From: an uncultured Bacteroidia bacterium
Lineage (GTDB): Bacteria; Bacteroidota; Bacteroidia; Bacteroidales; UBA932
Assembly (NCBI GenBank): GCA_902766985.1
Contig: CACXFP010000162.1
Coordinates: forward strand, 1 to 17,048
Direction of reading: 5' to 3'
DNA: 17,048 nt
Notes under the pieces: model-generated
What the model was told of the DNA's origin: nothing
What the model saw: only the letters and a program-made list of their open reading frames with translations
Databases searched by the model: none
Position numbers and translations under genes: made by a program
In this document: in pieces, positions 7,806-15,885 of the stretch
How the letters are laid out: each line of letters opens with the position of its first letter
Numbering within the stretch: the stretch's first letter is position 1

Positions 7806-10502
7806 ATGAGACACTTGACACTGATCAGAGCTGTAGCCGGAGTCCTTGCCGCATCCATGCTTGCAACATCCTTCTCCGCTTCAGCCGCCGTGAAAAAGCC
7901 TAAAAAGGATGCTGCCAAGCAGGACACCATCCATGTGGTAGGACATGCCCATATGGACATGAACTGGCTCTGGCCCCTTGCCGAGACGCAGAAGATGTCC
8001 GTCGACAACCTCCGCCAGGCGGTTGCCTTCATGAAGGAATTCCCCGATTATACCATGCTCCTGAGCCAGGCTGCGAATTACCGTTTCACCGAGGAAGCCG
8101 ATCCGGCCCTGTTCCTTGAAGTGAAGAAATACGTTGCGGAAGGCCGTCTGGAGCCTGTCGGCGGAATGTGGGTCCAAAGCGACCAGAACATGCCGTCCGG
8201 AGAGGCCCTCTCCCGTTCTTTCCTCCTTGGACAGAGGTACTTCCTGTCCCGTTTCGGAAAGATGGCCACGGTAGGCTGGCTCCCTGATGATTTCGGCCAC
8301 CATTCCCAGCTCCCGCAGATGCTCAACCTTTCCGGCATGAAGTATTATTTCTTCATGAGGACGTCTCCCAATCCCGGTTCACAGTGGTGGATCGGGGCCG
8401 ACGGTTCAAAGGTTCTCTGCTATAATAACGACAATTACAACGGAACCATAAACGAGCAGATGAAGGAGAAACTCGTCAAGTTCCCTGGAGGCAAGGGCAG
8501 GATACTGAGCCCGACCGGAGTGGGGGACCACGGCGGCGGGCCCACCAGGCAGAATATCCTGGACGTCCATGCGCTCGATGCCAAGCCCGGTTTCCCTGCG
8601 GTCAAGTTCACCACAGCCGAGAATTTCTTCAAGGCGATGGAGAAGGAAATGGATATAGCCGGACGTCCCACCCATGAGGGAGAGATGGGCTTTATCTTCG
8701 AGGGCTGCTACACCAATGTGGCCGAAGTCAAGCAGTACAACCGCTGGTGCGAGAATTCCCTTTATGAGAGCGAGTGGTTCAATTCCCTCGACTGGATGAG
8801 GGGTTGGAGATATCCCCAGAGGGCACTCAACAATATTTGGGAAAGCGTCGTTTTCAACCAGTTCCACGACATTATCCCCGGCTCTGCCATCTTCGAGTCC
8901 AACAGGGAGTCGGTTGGCCGTTACATTGAGGCTTACAGGCAGTCCAACGAGCTCAGGGACAATGCTATGCTCGATTATGCATCCGGTATCCCTTACGAGA
9001 AGGGACTCGGCCAGCCCATAGTCGCCTTCAATGTCCAGCCCTACGGCGGGAAGGCTATTGTGGAGGCTGACATCTTCTCTTACGAACAGCCCTGGAATTC
9101 CAAGCTCTCCAGCTGGACAAATTATTATGCATACGGGAATGTAGCCCGTGCCGACGCATCCATGCCCACTACGGTATATGTGAGGGACGCAGAAGGCCGC
9201 GAATATCCCGCCCAGGTTATCGGCGGAAAGTCCTTCCCTCCCGGATGGCGTTCAACTGTCCAGTTCGTCGTCGACGACATGCCTGCCGGCGGCTACCGTA
9301 CATTCTACGTCGACGTGCAGAAGCAGGGCGTTGACAACAGGGAGATCCCCTATGCCGACAATACCTTCGAGACCGATTACTACAAGATCCGCATCAATCC
9401 CGCTACAGGAAACATCACCTCCCTCATAGACAAGGAGGACGGCAGGGAATATGTGAAGTCCGGCGAAGAACTCAACACCTTCAGGATGTATCTCGAGCGC
9501 AAGGACGGAAGCATGAAGTCCTGGCTTATCAACGGGGCCGACAAGGTCGAGGATGTTACCGGGACTGTAGGTAAGGTGGAAGTCACAAACGGTCCCGTCA
9601 GGGCTTGCGTGAAGTCCGAGAGGATCTGGGGCAGGTCAAGGATCATTTCCCGTACATACATCTACCGTTCCTATCCCCGCATCGACTACGACGTGGACGT
9701 CCACTGGCTTGAGACTGGTTCCGACACCACAACTTCCCCCATGCTGAGGGCAGTGTTCCCGATCTCCATGGGCACGGGAGTGGAGACAAAGTTCATGAAC
9801 GGAGTTCCTTTCAATGTCGTGGAACGTCCTCATGACGGTTTCTGGAAGGGAGCGGCGGTTACCCCCGAGAGCCTCAATCCTGAAGATCCCTCCACGGTCG
9901 AGCGCAGGTTCGGACAGGAGGTCCCCGTGCATCGTTTCGGCGATGTATGCGATTCCCGCGGAGGCTTCGCCCTGATGGCCCGCACCAAGTACGGATATAC
10001 CTATGACAATGGAGAACTCAGGCTTACCCTTCTCAGGGCGGCCGGCAATCCCGACCTGTACCCCAACCTCGGACTTTTCAACATCCAGTACGCCATCTGC
10101 CCCCACACCGGCGACTGGACCGGAGGCCTGATGCAGCTTGCTGAGCGTTACACCCTTCCCGTAAGGGCTACCGAACCCAGGTCCACTTCCCTCGAGAATC
10201 CCGGAGCCGACCTTCCCACCGAGGCTTCCCTCGTCTCCATCGACAAGACTAACGTCCTGCTGACCAGCATGAAGAAGGGTGAGGACGGTGATTTCCTCGT
10301 CGTCCGTCTCTGCGAGATGGAGGGCAAGGACACCGAGGTTACCCTTTCCCTTCCCGGCGAGGTTGTTTCCGCTGAAAGGCTCGACCTGCTCGAGTTCGTC
10401 CTCGAGGATGGGAATGCAGCCCCCGCCGAGGTCGTTGACAATGGCGTGAAGGTTGCCATGAAGCCTCATGAGATCGTTACGCTCGCCATAAATGTTGAGT
10501 AG
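7806..10502 (+). CDS. Exported GH38-family alpha-mannosidase
   Basis: This 898-residue glycoside hydrolase of family 38 is a zinc-dependent, retaining enzyme that removes alpha-mannose from glycans. An N-terminal signal peptide (Arg-His start, hydrophobic stretch from about residue 9, ASA-A type cleavage near 27-28) directs it to the periplasm or beyond; there is no lipobox cysteine. Comparison with Golgi mannosidase II suggests zinc ligands His49 and Asp51 in HAHMDMNW and His354 in FNQFHDIIPGS, and Asp161 in LPDDFGHHSQ as nucleophile. A GDHGGGPTR segment at about 240-248 resembles the glycine-rich loop of the MAN2C1/MngB branch. After about residue 400 come the middle and beta-sandwich domains, with no recognisable extra module. 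The exact linkage cut (alpha-1,2, 1,3 or 1,6) cannot be read from sequence. The stop codon is 2 bases from the next start, so it is coupled to the DUF4432 gene. Confidence 0.92.
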   Translation: MRHLTLIRAVAGVLAASMLATSFSASAAVKKPKKDAAKQDTIHVVGHAHMDMNWLWPLAETQKMSVDNLRQAVAFMKEFPDYTMLLSQAANYRFTEEADPALFLEVKKYVAEGRLEPVGGMWVQSDQNMPSGEALSRSFLLGQRYFLSRFGKMATVGWLPDDFGHHSQLPQMLNLSGMKYYFFMRTSPNPGSQWWIGADGSKVLCYNNDNYNGTINEQMKEKLVKFPGGKGRILSPTGVGDHGGGPTRQNILDVHALDAKPGFPAVKFTTAENFFKAMEKEMDIAGRPTHEGEMGFIFEGCYTNVAEVKQYNRWCENSLYESEWFNSLDWMRGWRYPQRALNNIWESVVFNQFHDIIPGSAIFESNRESVGRYIEAYRQSNELRDNAMLDYASGIPYEKGLGQPIVAFNVQPYGGKAIVEADIFSYEQPWNSKLSSWTNYYAYGNVARADASMPTTVYVRDAEGREYPAQVIGGKSFPPGWRSTVQFVVDDMPAGGYRTFYVDVQKQGVDNREIPYADNTFETDYYKIRINPATGNITSLIDKEDGREYVKSGEELNTFRMYLERKDGSMKSWLINGADKVEDVTGTVGKVEVTNGPVRACVKSERIWGRSRIISRTYIYRSYPRIDYDVDVHWLETGSDTTTSPMLRAVFPISMGTGVETKFMNGVPFNVVERPHDGFWKGAAVTPESLNPEDPSTVERRFGQEVPVHRFGDVCDSRGGFALMARTKYGYTYDNGELRLTLLRAAGNPDLYPNLGLFNIQYAICPHTGDWTGGLMQLAERYTLPVRATEPRSTSLENPGADLPTEASLVSIDKTNVLLTSMKKGEDGDFLVVRLCEMEGKDTEVTLSLPGEVVSAERLDLLEFVLEDGNAAPAEVVDNGVKVAMKPHEIVTLAINVE

Positions 10503-10504
10503 TG

Positions 10505-11560
10505 ATGGAATACGGTAAACTTCTCGAATATGTAGGTGACCTCGGCCAGGTGTTCGGCGTCAGGGCCGGAACGCTGACCGAGGGACCTGCCCGGGGGATG
10601 CGTACCTTGGATGTGGACAACGGAGCAGGACTCCGGTTCACCATCCTTCCCGACCGCTGCCTCGACATAGCATCAATAAGCTTCAAGGGCCTGAATTGCA
10701 GTTATTTCAGCAAGACCGGCATGGTCGCTCCCGCCTATAACGCATCCGGGGACAATTTCTTCCGGGTGTTCACCGCCGGCGCGATGACGACATGCGGACT
10801 GCGTAATGTCGGCAATCCGAGCGAGGTGGAAGGGGAGTCCTTCGGCATCCACGGCCGTGTAGGAAGTCTCCCTGCCGCCGATGTCGGCGCCTGGGTTGAA
10901 ATAGAGGACGGCACTCCTGTTGCGAAGATTCGCGGAACCGTGAGGGAGGCTGCTTTCTTCGGTGAGAACCTGAGGCTTACGAGGACCGTTACCTGCAGGT
11001 TCGGCGAAAACTCCATCCATGTCTCGAACGAGATTGAAAACCTCGGTTTCCGGGATGAAACCATGATGGTGCTGATGCACTGCAACGTCGGATGGCCCCT
11101 GCTCGATGCCGGGACACGCTTCCTCGCACCTTCGCTGAATGTCATTCCCAGGGATGCGGAAGCGGAGAAAGGGGTTGACTCGTGGTTCAGGATGCAGGAA
11201 CCGACCGCCGGATATGCCGAGCAGGTGTTCTATCATGAACTTGCCTCTGACGAGGACGGAAACGTAACCGTTGCCTATGTCAATCGCGGAATCGGGATCG
11301 GCGAGGCCTTAACGTTCGACAAGAATGCTTTTCCGGTGTTTACCCAGTGGAAACAGATGGGCCAGGGCGAGTATGTCGCCGCGATGGAGCCAGGCAACTG
11401 TTTCGTGGGCGGAAGGCTGGATCCCAGGAATGCAGGCCGGCTCACTGTGCTCCGTCCCATGGAAAAGCGTTCCTATGACCTTACATTCTCCTTCCACTCC
11501 GGAGAAAAGGAACTGGATGAACTTGATAATCTAATCAACAAACCATTAAAGAAATGTTAA
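10505..11560 (+). CDS. DUF4432 family protein (galactose-mutarotase fold)
   Basis: This is a 351-residue protein of the DUF4432 family, related to aldose 1-epimerases. Such folds bind sugars and often interconvert anomers, but the reaction of this family is not established to my knowledge. Matches to the family pattern are ILPDRCLDIA near residue 40, GLRNVG followed by GIHGRVGSLPA with His116, and LMHCNVGWPLLD with His192. The two histidines are plausible catalytic or sugar-binding residues. There is no signal peptide, so it appears cytoplasmic although both neighbours are exported. An in-frame GTG at 10502 overlaps the mannosidase stop by one base; I chose ATG 10505, which follows immediately and gives a natural N terminus. 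The 3' end overlaps the oxidoreductase by 7 bases. It probably handles the sugar made or modified by the flanking enzymes, which is inference from context. Confidence 0.85.
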   Translation: MEYGKLLEYVGDLGQVFGVRAGTLTEGPARGMRTLDVDNGAGLRFTILPDRCLDIASISFKGLNCSYFSKTGMVAPAYNASGDNFFRVFTAGAMTTCGLRNVGNPSEVEGESFGIHGRVGSLPAADVGAWVEIEDGTPVAKIRGTVREAAFFGENLRLTRTVTCRFGENSIHVSNEIENLGFRDETMMVLMHCNVGWPLLDAGTRFLAPSLNVIPRDAEAEKGVDSWFRMQEPTAGYAEQVFYHELASDEDGNVTVAYVNRGIGIGEALTFDKNAFPVFTQWKQMGQGEYVAAMEPGNCFVGGRLDPRNAGRLTVLRPMEKRSYDLTFSFHSGEKELDELDNLINKPLKKC

Positions 11561-12975
11561 CCCGTAGAACTTTCCTGAAGAGCATGGCTGCCGCTTCCGC
11601 CGGCCTTGCTTTCGCTCCCGGCGATTTCGTGGCTGCGGCCGCTGAAAGGAAGGGACCCAAAAGTAAAGACAAGGTGAAGATCGCCTACATTGGAATCGGA
11701 AATCGTGGTGACCAGATCATCCACGCATTCGCCGATACCGGCATGGTGGACGTCGTCGCCCTTTGCGATGTAGATCTTGATGGACCCCAGTGCGAGGCCG
11801 TACTGAAGATGTATCCCAAAGCCAAGAGGTTCAGGGATTTCCGTGAGATGTTCGACAAATGCGGGAATGAGTTCGAGGCAGTCGCCGCCGCTGTTCCTGA
11901 TTTCGACCATTTCCCTATCGTGATGCTTTGCCTCGACCAGGGCAAGCATATCTATATTGAGAAGCCTCTCTGCCGCACCTTCCATGAAGCCGAACTTATC
12001 ATGGATTCCGCACGCAGGCATCCCAACGTCGTCACCCAGATGGGCAACCAGGGACATTCGGAAGAGAACTACTTCCAGTTCAAGACCTGGAAAGAGGCCG
12101 GTATCATAAAGGATATCACTGCCGTCACCGCCCATATGAACGACTCCCGCCGCTGGCACAACTACGATGCCAAGATGGTTAAGCCGTTCCCTGCCGAGCC
12201 GCTTCCCAAGAATATGGACTGGGACACCTGGCTCGGACCTATCGGCTGGCACGACTACAACATCAATTACCATCAGGGCAACTGGCGCAGCTGGTATGAC
12301 ATGGGTATGGGAGCCCTCGGAGACTGGGGAGCCCACCTCTTCGACACCGTCCACGAATTCCTAGAGCTCGGCCTGCCGTATGAGATAAGCCTGGAGTACG
12401 CCAACGGGCACAACGACTTCTTCTACCCTTATTCGTCCACCATCCTGTTCCGCTTCCCCCAGAGGAACGGCATGCCTCCGTGCGACCTCACATGGTATGA
12501 CGGCCTTGACAACCTTCCCCCTCTTCCCGAGCATTACTGGGACGCTGCAGGAGCTGCGGCCGATATCCCCGCTTCCGGCCAGAATACCGGTCCCGCTAGC
12601 AAGCTGAAGCCCGGAAGGATACTGTACTCCAAGGACCTCATCTTCAAGGGAGCGTCACACGGCACTCCGCTGTCCATCATTCCCAACGAGGCAGGCATCG
12701 AGGCCATGAAACACCTTCCTGAGGTGCCCAAGAGCCCTTCGAACCATTTCGAGAACTTCCTCCTTTCCTGCCAGGGCCTGGAGAAGACCCGTTCTCCTTT
12801 CGAGGTGAGCGGCGTGCTTGCCCAGGTATTCTGCCTCGGAGTCATCGCCCAGAGGCTCAATGCCAAGCTTTTCTTCGATCCCAGGACGAAGCAGTTTACG
12901 AACAACGAGTTCGCCAACGCCATGCTTGCCGGACTTCCTCCGCGCAAAGGCTGGGAGCAGTTCTACAAGATGTAG
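11554..12975 (+). CDS. Tat-exported Gfo/Idh/MocA family oxidoreductase
   Basis: This is a 473-residue NAD(P)-dependent sugar oxidoreductase, or a related hydrolase-type enzyme. The N terminus is a twin-arginine signal (RRTFLK at 4-9, then an Ala-rich hydrophobic stretch to about residue 30), so it is exported folded, probably with its cofactor. The Rossmann nucleotide motif is AYIGIGNRG at 44-52, and the conserved EKP with Lys137 is the usual catalytic lysine. TQMGNQGHS and GDWGAHLFDT (Asp257, His261) are typical of the long, Tat-bearing Gfo/Idh/MocA subgroup seen in Bacteroidota, Planctomycetes and Verrucomicrobia. GH109 glycosidases share this fold and an NAD-dependent mechanism, so glycoside hydrolysis by transient oxidation is an alternative to net oxidation. 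The start overlaps the DUF4432 stop by 7 bases. It is the last gene before a strong terminator. Confidence 0.9.
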   Translation: MLTRRTFLKSMAAASAGLAFAPGDFVAAAAERKGPKSKDKVKIAYIGIGNRGDQIIHAFADTGMVDVVALCDVDLDGPQCEAVLKMYPKAKRFRDFREMFDKCGNEFEAVAAAVPDFDHFPIVMLCLDQGKHIYIEKPLCRTFHEAELIMDSARRHPNVVTQMGNQGHSEENYFQFKTWKEAGIIKDITAVTAHMNDSRRWHNYDAKMVKPFPAEPLPKNMDWDTWLGPIGWHDYNINYHQGNWRSWYDMGMGALGDWGAHLFDTVHEFLELGLPYEISLEYANGHNDFFYPYSSTILFRFPQRNGMPPCDLTWYDGLDNLPPLPEHYWDAAGAAADIPASGQNTGPASKLKPGRILYSKDLIFKGASHGTPLSIIPNEAGIEAMKHLPEVPKSPSNHFENFLLSCQGLEKTRSPFEVSGVLAQVFCLGVIAQRLNAKLFFDPRTKQFTNNEFANAMLAGLPPRKGWEQFYKM

Positions 12976-12999
12976 ACCGGAACTCTTCCCTGAGAAGGG

Positions 13000-13059
13000 A
13001 AAATGCTATGCGCACAATTCTGAAAAAACGGCTCAGGATTGTGCGCATTGGCGTTTTTT
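13000..13059 (+). terminator. Rho-independent terminator after the oxidoreductase gene
   Basis: An inverted repeat pairs 13008-13023 (ATGCGCACAATTCTGA) with 13033-13048 (TCAGGATTGTGCGCAT). That is 15 Watson-Crick pairs and one G-T wobble around a 9-base loop. After a single bulged T the stem can continue through 13002-13007 with 13050-13055, running into the T tract at 13054-13059; another T run lies at 13064-13068. It starts about 25 bases after the Gfo/Idh/MocA stop and ends transcription before the E2 promoter. Confidence 0.9.
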
Positions 13060-13070
13060 ATACTTTTTCC

Positions 13071-13101
13071 ATTGTTTTATCATTCAGAATGACTAACTTT
13101 G
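13071..13101 (+). promoter_or_regulatory. Bacteroidota-type promoter for the 2-oxo acid dehydrogenase operon
   Basis: ATTG at 13071-13074 serves as the -33 element, and TAACTTTG at 13094-13101 matches the -7 consensus TAnnTTTG exactly. The spacer of 19 bases is within the expected range. Transcription would start around 13106-13110, leaving an AU-rich leader of about 30 bases with a run of nine A (13109-13117) before the ATG at 13137. A-rich leaders without a Shine-Dalgarno site are common for well-expressed genes in this phylum. I see no operator palindrome. Confidence 0.75.
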
Positions 13102-13136
13102 AAGATTGAAAAAAAAAGAATAAACGCTAAAATTCT

Positions 13137-14474
13137 ATGCCTAAGGTTGTAATTATGCCCAAACAGGGGCAAAGCGTTGAAAGTTGCATCATTACCGAAT
13201 TTAAAAAGAAGGTCGGCGACACTGTGGCCGTCGGTGACGTGCTCTTCAGCTATGAGACCGACAAGGCCTCTTTTGACGAAGAATCCCAGGTCGAGGGTAC
13301 CGTTCTTGCCATTTTCTATAATGAGAATGACGAGGTTCCCGTCCTTACCAACGTAATGGTCATTGGAAATCCTGGAGAGGCTTTTGATGAATTCGCTCCG
13401 TCGGCTTCTCCAGCCGCCGCTCCCCAGGAGTCTGCTGAGGTTGCCGAAAAAGAAGAGGAAAAGCCCGTGTCGGATGCTCCTGCTGCCGGTGAGGTTGTCG
13501 CCGGAGCTCCTGTTTCTCCCCGTGCCCGCAGGCTTGCGGAGAAGAAGGGTGTAGATACTGCCCAGGTTGCAGGCACCGGCCCTCATGGAAGGATTATCGA
13601 GAGGGATATCGTTGCTGCCCAGGGCTCCCCGAGATCCGGTCTCGCAAAGGCCATGATGGCGGAGGGAGGCCTGGAAGCTCCTGCAAGGGGTTCCGGAATC
13701 GGAGGCATGGTGAAGTCTTCGGACCTCAAGGTATGGAAACCCTCCCATACGGAAGGACTTGCCGGCGAAGGTGAAGAATTCACTGTCAAGAAACTGCCCC
13801 ACATCAGGCAAATCATTGCGAAGGCGATGTACAATTCCCTCCAGAATTCCGCTCAGCTCACCCATATGCTCGGGGCTGATGCCAGGAAGGTACAGGCCCT
13901 TCGCAAGAAGGCCAAGAAGGCATACGCCGACGGGAAGCTTGATACCAACATCACCATAAATGATTTCGTCTGCTATGCTGTAGTCAAGGCCCTTGCGAAA
14001 TTCCCGGAGGTGAATTCCCACTGTCTGGGTGATGCCATGAGGCTTTTCAACGTTGTGAACCTCGGCTGTGCCGTGGATACGGAGAGGGGACTGATGGTTC
14101 CTGCCGTAAAGCATGCCGATTCCCTTGGAATAGTCGAACTCAGCAAGCAGCTGAAGGCCCTGGCGGATGACTGCAAGAAAGGGTCGATCAGCCCCGACCT
14201 CATCGCTACCGAGGCGGCTTCGTTCACGGTTTCAAATCTCGGAGGGTACGGAGTGGAGTGGTTCACCCCTGTCCTTAACCTTCCCCAGACCGCAATCCTC
14301 GGTGTCGGTACGATAGTCCCGCGCCCGGCGGACCTCGGCGGCGGTGTTTACGGATTCGTTCCCTACATGGGCCTTTCCCTCACTTATGACCACCGTTCAA
14401 TTGACGGAGGACTGGCTACGCGTTTCCTCAAGGAGGTAGCAGACCAGATAGGGAATCTTGAAGTTGAATTTTAG
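13137..14474 (+). CDS. 2-oxo acid dehydrogenase E2, dihydrolipoamide acyltransferase
   Basis: This 445-residue E2 core protein of a 2-oxo acid dehydrogenase complex passes acyl groups from E1 through a swinging lipoyl arm to coenzyme A. There is a single lipoyl domain at about 1-80 with the modified lysine Lys43 in ETDKASFD. An Ala/Pro/Glu-rich flexible linker spans about 85-125. The peripheral subunit-binding domain at 126-160 (SPRARRLAEKKGVD) docks E1 or E3. The catalytic domain runs from about 213 to the end, with His419 and Asp423 in the hallmark DHRSIDGG. It is first in an E2-E3-E1 operon behind its own promoter, and the E3 gene follows after 15 bases. The most likely substrate is pyruvate, but branched-chain 2-oxo acid or acetoin complexes have the same architecture and cannot be excluded. 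Confidence 0.94.
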   Translation: MPKVVIMPKQGQSVESCIITEFKKKVGDTVAVGDVLFSYETDKASFDEESQVEGTVLAIFYNENDEVPVLTNVMVIGNPGEAFDEFAPSASPAAAPQESAEVAEKEEEKPVSDAPAAGEVVAGAPVSPRARRLAEKKGVDTAQVAGTGPHGRIIERDIVAAQGSPRSGLAKAMMAEGGLEAPARGSGIGGMVKSSDLKVWKPSHTEGLAGEGEEFTVKKLPHIRQIIAKAMYNSLQNSAQLTHMLGADARKVQALRKKAKKAYADGKLDTNITINDFVCYAVVKALAKFPEVNSHCLGDAMRLFNVVNLGCAVDTERGLMVPAVKHADSLGIVELSKQLKALADDCKKGSISPDLIATEAASFTVSNLGGYGVEWFTPVLNLPQTAILGVGTIVPRPADLGGGVYGFVPYMGLSLTYDHRSIDGGLATRFLKEVADQIGNLEVEF

Positions 14475-14489
14475 TTAAAACATTATATC

Positions 14490-15860
14490 ATGGCAATATT
14501 TGATTTGGCAATTATCGGCGGTGGCCCTGCGGGATACATGGCGGCCGAACATGCAGGAAAAGAAGGACTCAATGTGGTCCTGTTCGAGAAAAGGGCTCTT
14601 GGCGGCGTATGCCTCAATGAAGGCTGCATTCCTACTAAGACCCTGCTCTACAGCGCCAAGATATATAATTATGGTAAGACAGGAAGCCATTACGGGGTGT
14701 ACTGCGATAATCCGTCCGTCAAATACGACGAAATAGTCGCCCGCAAGGACAAGGTCGTCAAGAAACTCGTTTCGGGAGTCGGCTATTCCATGAAAACCAG
14801 CAAGGTGAATGTCGTTCCTGCCGAGGCCTTTATCGAAGGCAGGGGGGCAGACGGAATTACGGTCACCGCGGCAGGGGAGAGATATACTGCCCGCAACCTC
14901 CTGATCGCCACAGGGTCGGAAGCTCTCGTCCCTCCGTTCCCCGGACTGAAGGAAGCAGGAGACGTGATAGTTACCAACCGTGAGATTCTTTCCCTTACAG
15001 AACAGCCCAAGGAACTGGTAGTCATCGGAGGCGGTGTTATCGGAAGCGAATTCGCCGCTTTCTACAACACCATAGGCACCAAGGTTACGGTCATCGAAAT
15101 GATGCCGAAGATCCTCGGGCCTCTCGACAATGAAATCAGTTCCGCCCTCCAGAAGATCTACACCAAGAGGGGAGTCGACTTCCGTCTTGGATGCAAGGTT
15201 ACCGCCATCGAAGGCAACAGCGTCGTGTATGAGGACAAGGAAGGCAAGGTGCAGAAAGTCTCCGGGGACAAGATTCTCGTTTCCATCGGAAGGCGTTCCA
15301 ATATCAAAGGCATCGGCCTGGAGAATCTCGGCGTCGAGGCTGAGAGGGGAATCAAGGCTGACGACCGCATGAAGACGAATATTCCCAACGTCTATGTGGC
15401 CGGAGATTGCGTGGGAGGAACCCCCATGCTCGCCCATGTCGCATACCGCGAGGGCGTAGTCGCCGTCAACAACATACTTGGCCGTGAGGACCATATGCGT
15501 TATGACGCTGTTCCGAGCGTTGTCTATACCAATCCCGAGGTAGCCGGAGTCGGCCTTACCGAAGAGCAGGCCAAGGCTTCCGGCAAGGATTATGAGGTCG
15601 TCAAACTCCCGATGACATTCGCCGGCCGTTATGTGGCTGAAAACGAGGGTACCGATCCCAGCCTCTGCAAGGTCATCGTCGGAAAGAGATACCATGAGGT
15701 CCTCGGTGTCCACATGCTCGGAAATCCTTCATCTGAAATCATATATGGCGCATGCCTTGCCATAGAGTCCGAAATGACACTGGAACAGCTCCAGGAGGTC
15801 ATCTTCCCTCATCCTACAGTCTCTGAGATCATCAGGGAGGCTGCCTTCCAGGTCAAATAG
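14490..15860 (+). CDS. lpdA: Dihydrolipoyl dehydrogenase (E3)
   Basis: This 456-residue flavoprotein reoxidises the dihydrolipoyl group of E2 and reduces NAD+. The FAD-binding motif GGGPAGYMAAEHA begins at residue 10. The redox disulfide is Cys41 and Cys46 in GGVCLNEGCIPTK. The NAD-binding GGGVIGSEFAAFY lies near the middle, and the second FAD contact is VYVAGDCVGG. The C-terminal HPTVSE supplies the catalytic His441-Glu446 dyad contributed across the dimer interface. Length is normal, and all catalytic residues are present. It lies 15 bases after E2 and 25 bases before E1, so it is dedicated to this complex, although E3 is commonly shared with other lipoyl enzymes such as the glycine cleavage system. 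Confidence 0.97.
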   Translation: MAIFDLAIIGGGPAGYMAAEHAGKEGLNVVLFEKRALGGVCLNEGCIPTKTLLYSAKIYNYGKTGSHYGVYCDNPSVKYDEIVARKDKVVKKLVSGVGYSMKTSKVNVVPAEAFIEGRGADGITVTAAGERYTARNLLIATGSEALVPPFPGLKEAGDVIVTNREILSLTEQPKELVVIGGGVIGSEFAAFYNTIGTKVTVIEMMPKILGPLDNEISSALQKIYTKRGVDFRLGCKVTAIEGNSVVYEDKEGKVQKVSGDKILVSIGRRSNIKGIGLENLGVEAERGIKADDRMKTNIPNVYVAGDCVGGTPMLAHVAYREGVVAVNNILGREDHMRYDAVPSVVYTNPEVAGVGLTEEQAKASGKDYEVVKLPMTFAGRYVAENEGTDPSLCKVIVGKRYHEVLGVHMLGNPSSEIIYGACLAIESEMTLEQLQEVIFPHPTVSEIIREAAFQVK

Positions 15861-15885
15861 ATAAGATAACAGAAACAATTATACC

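Noticed and set aside
12818..13096. Short plus-strand frame running from the oxidoreductase gene through the terminator
   Set aside because: It overlaps the end of the real gene in another frame and its 3' half is the terminator hairpin.
12976..13136. Possible small RNA or riboswitch between the oxidoreductase and E2 genes
   Set aside because: The terminator hairpin and the promoter account for most of the 161 bases; what remains is too short and AT-rich to hold a structured leader.
13080..14114. Long antisense open frame (344 codons) over the E2 gene
   Set aside because: The plus strand carries an unmistakable E2 with all domains; the antisense frame has no recognisable domain and starts in the promoter-terminator region. 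It is a by-product of codon bias.
14475..15713. Long antisense open frame (412 codons) over lpdA
   Set aside because: It mirrors almost the whole dihydrolipoyl dehydrogenase gene, has no family resemblance, and lacks its own promoter or intergenic space.
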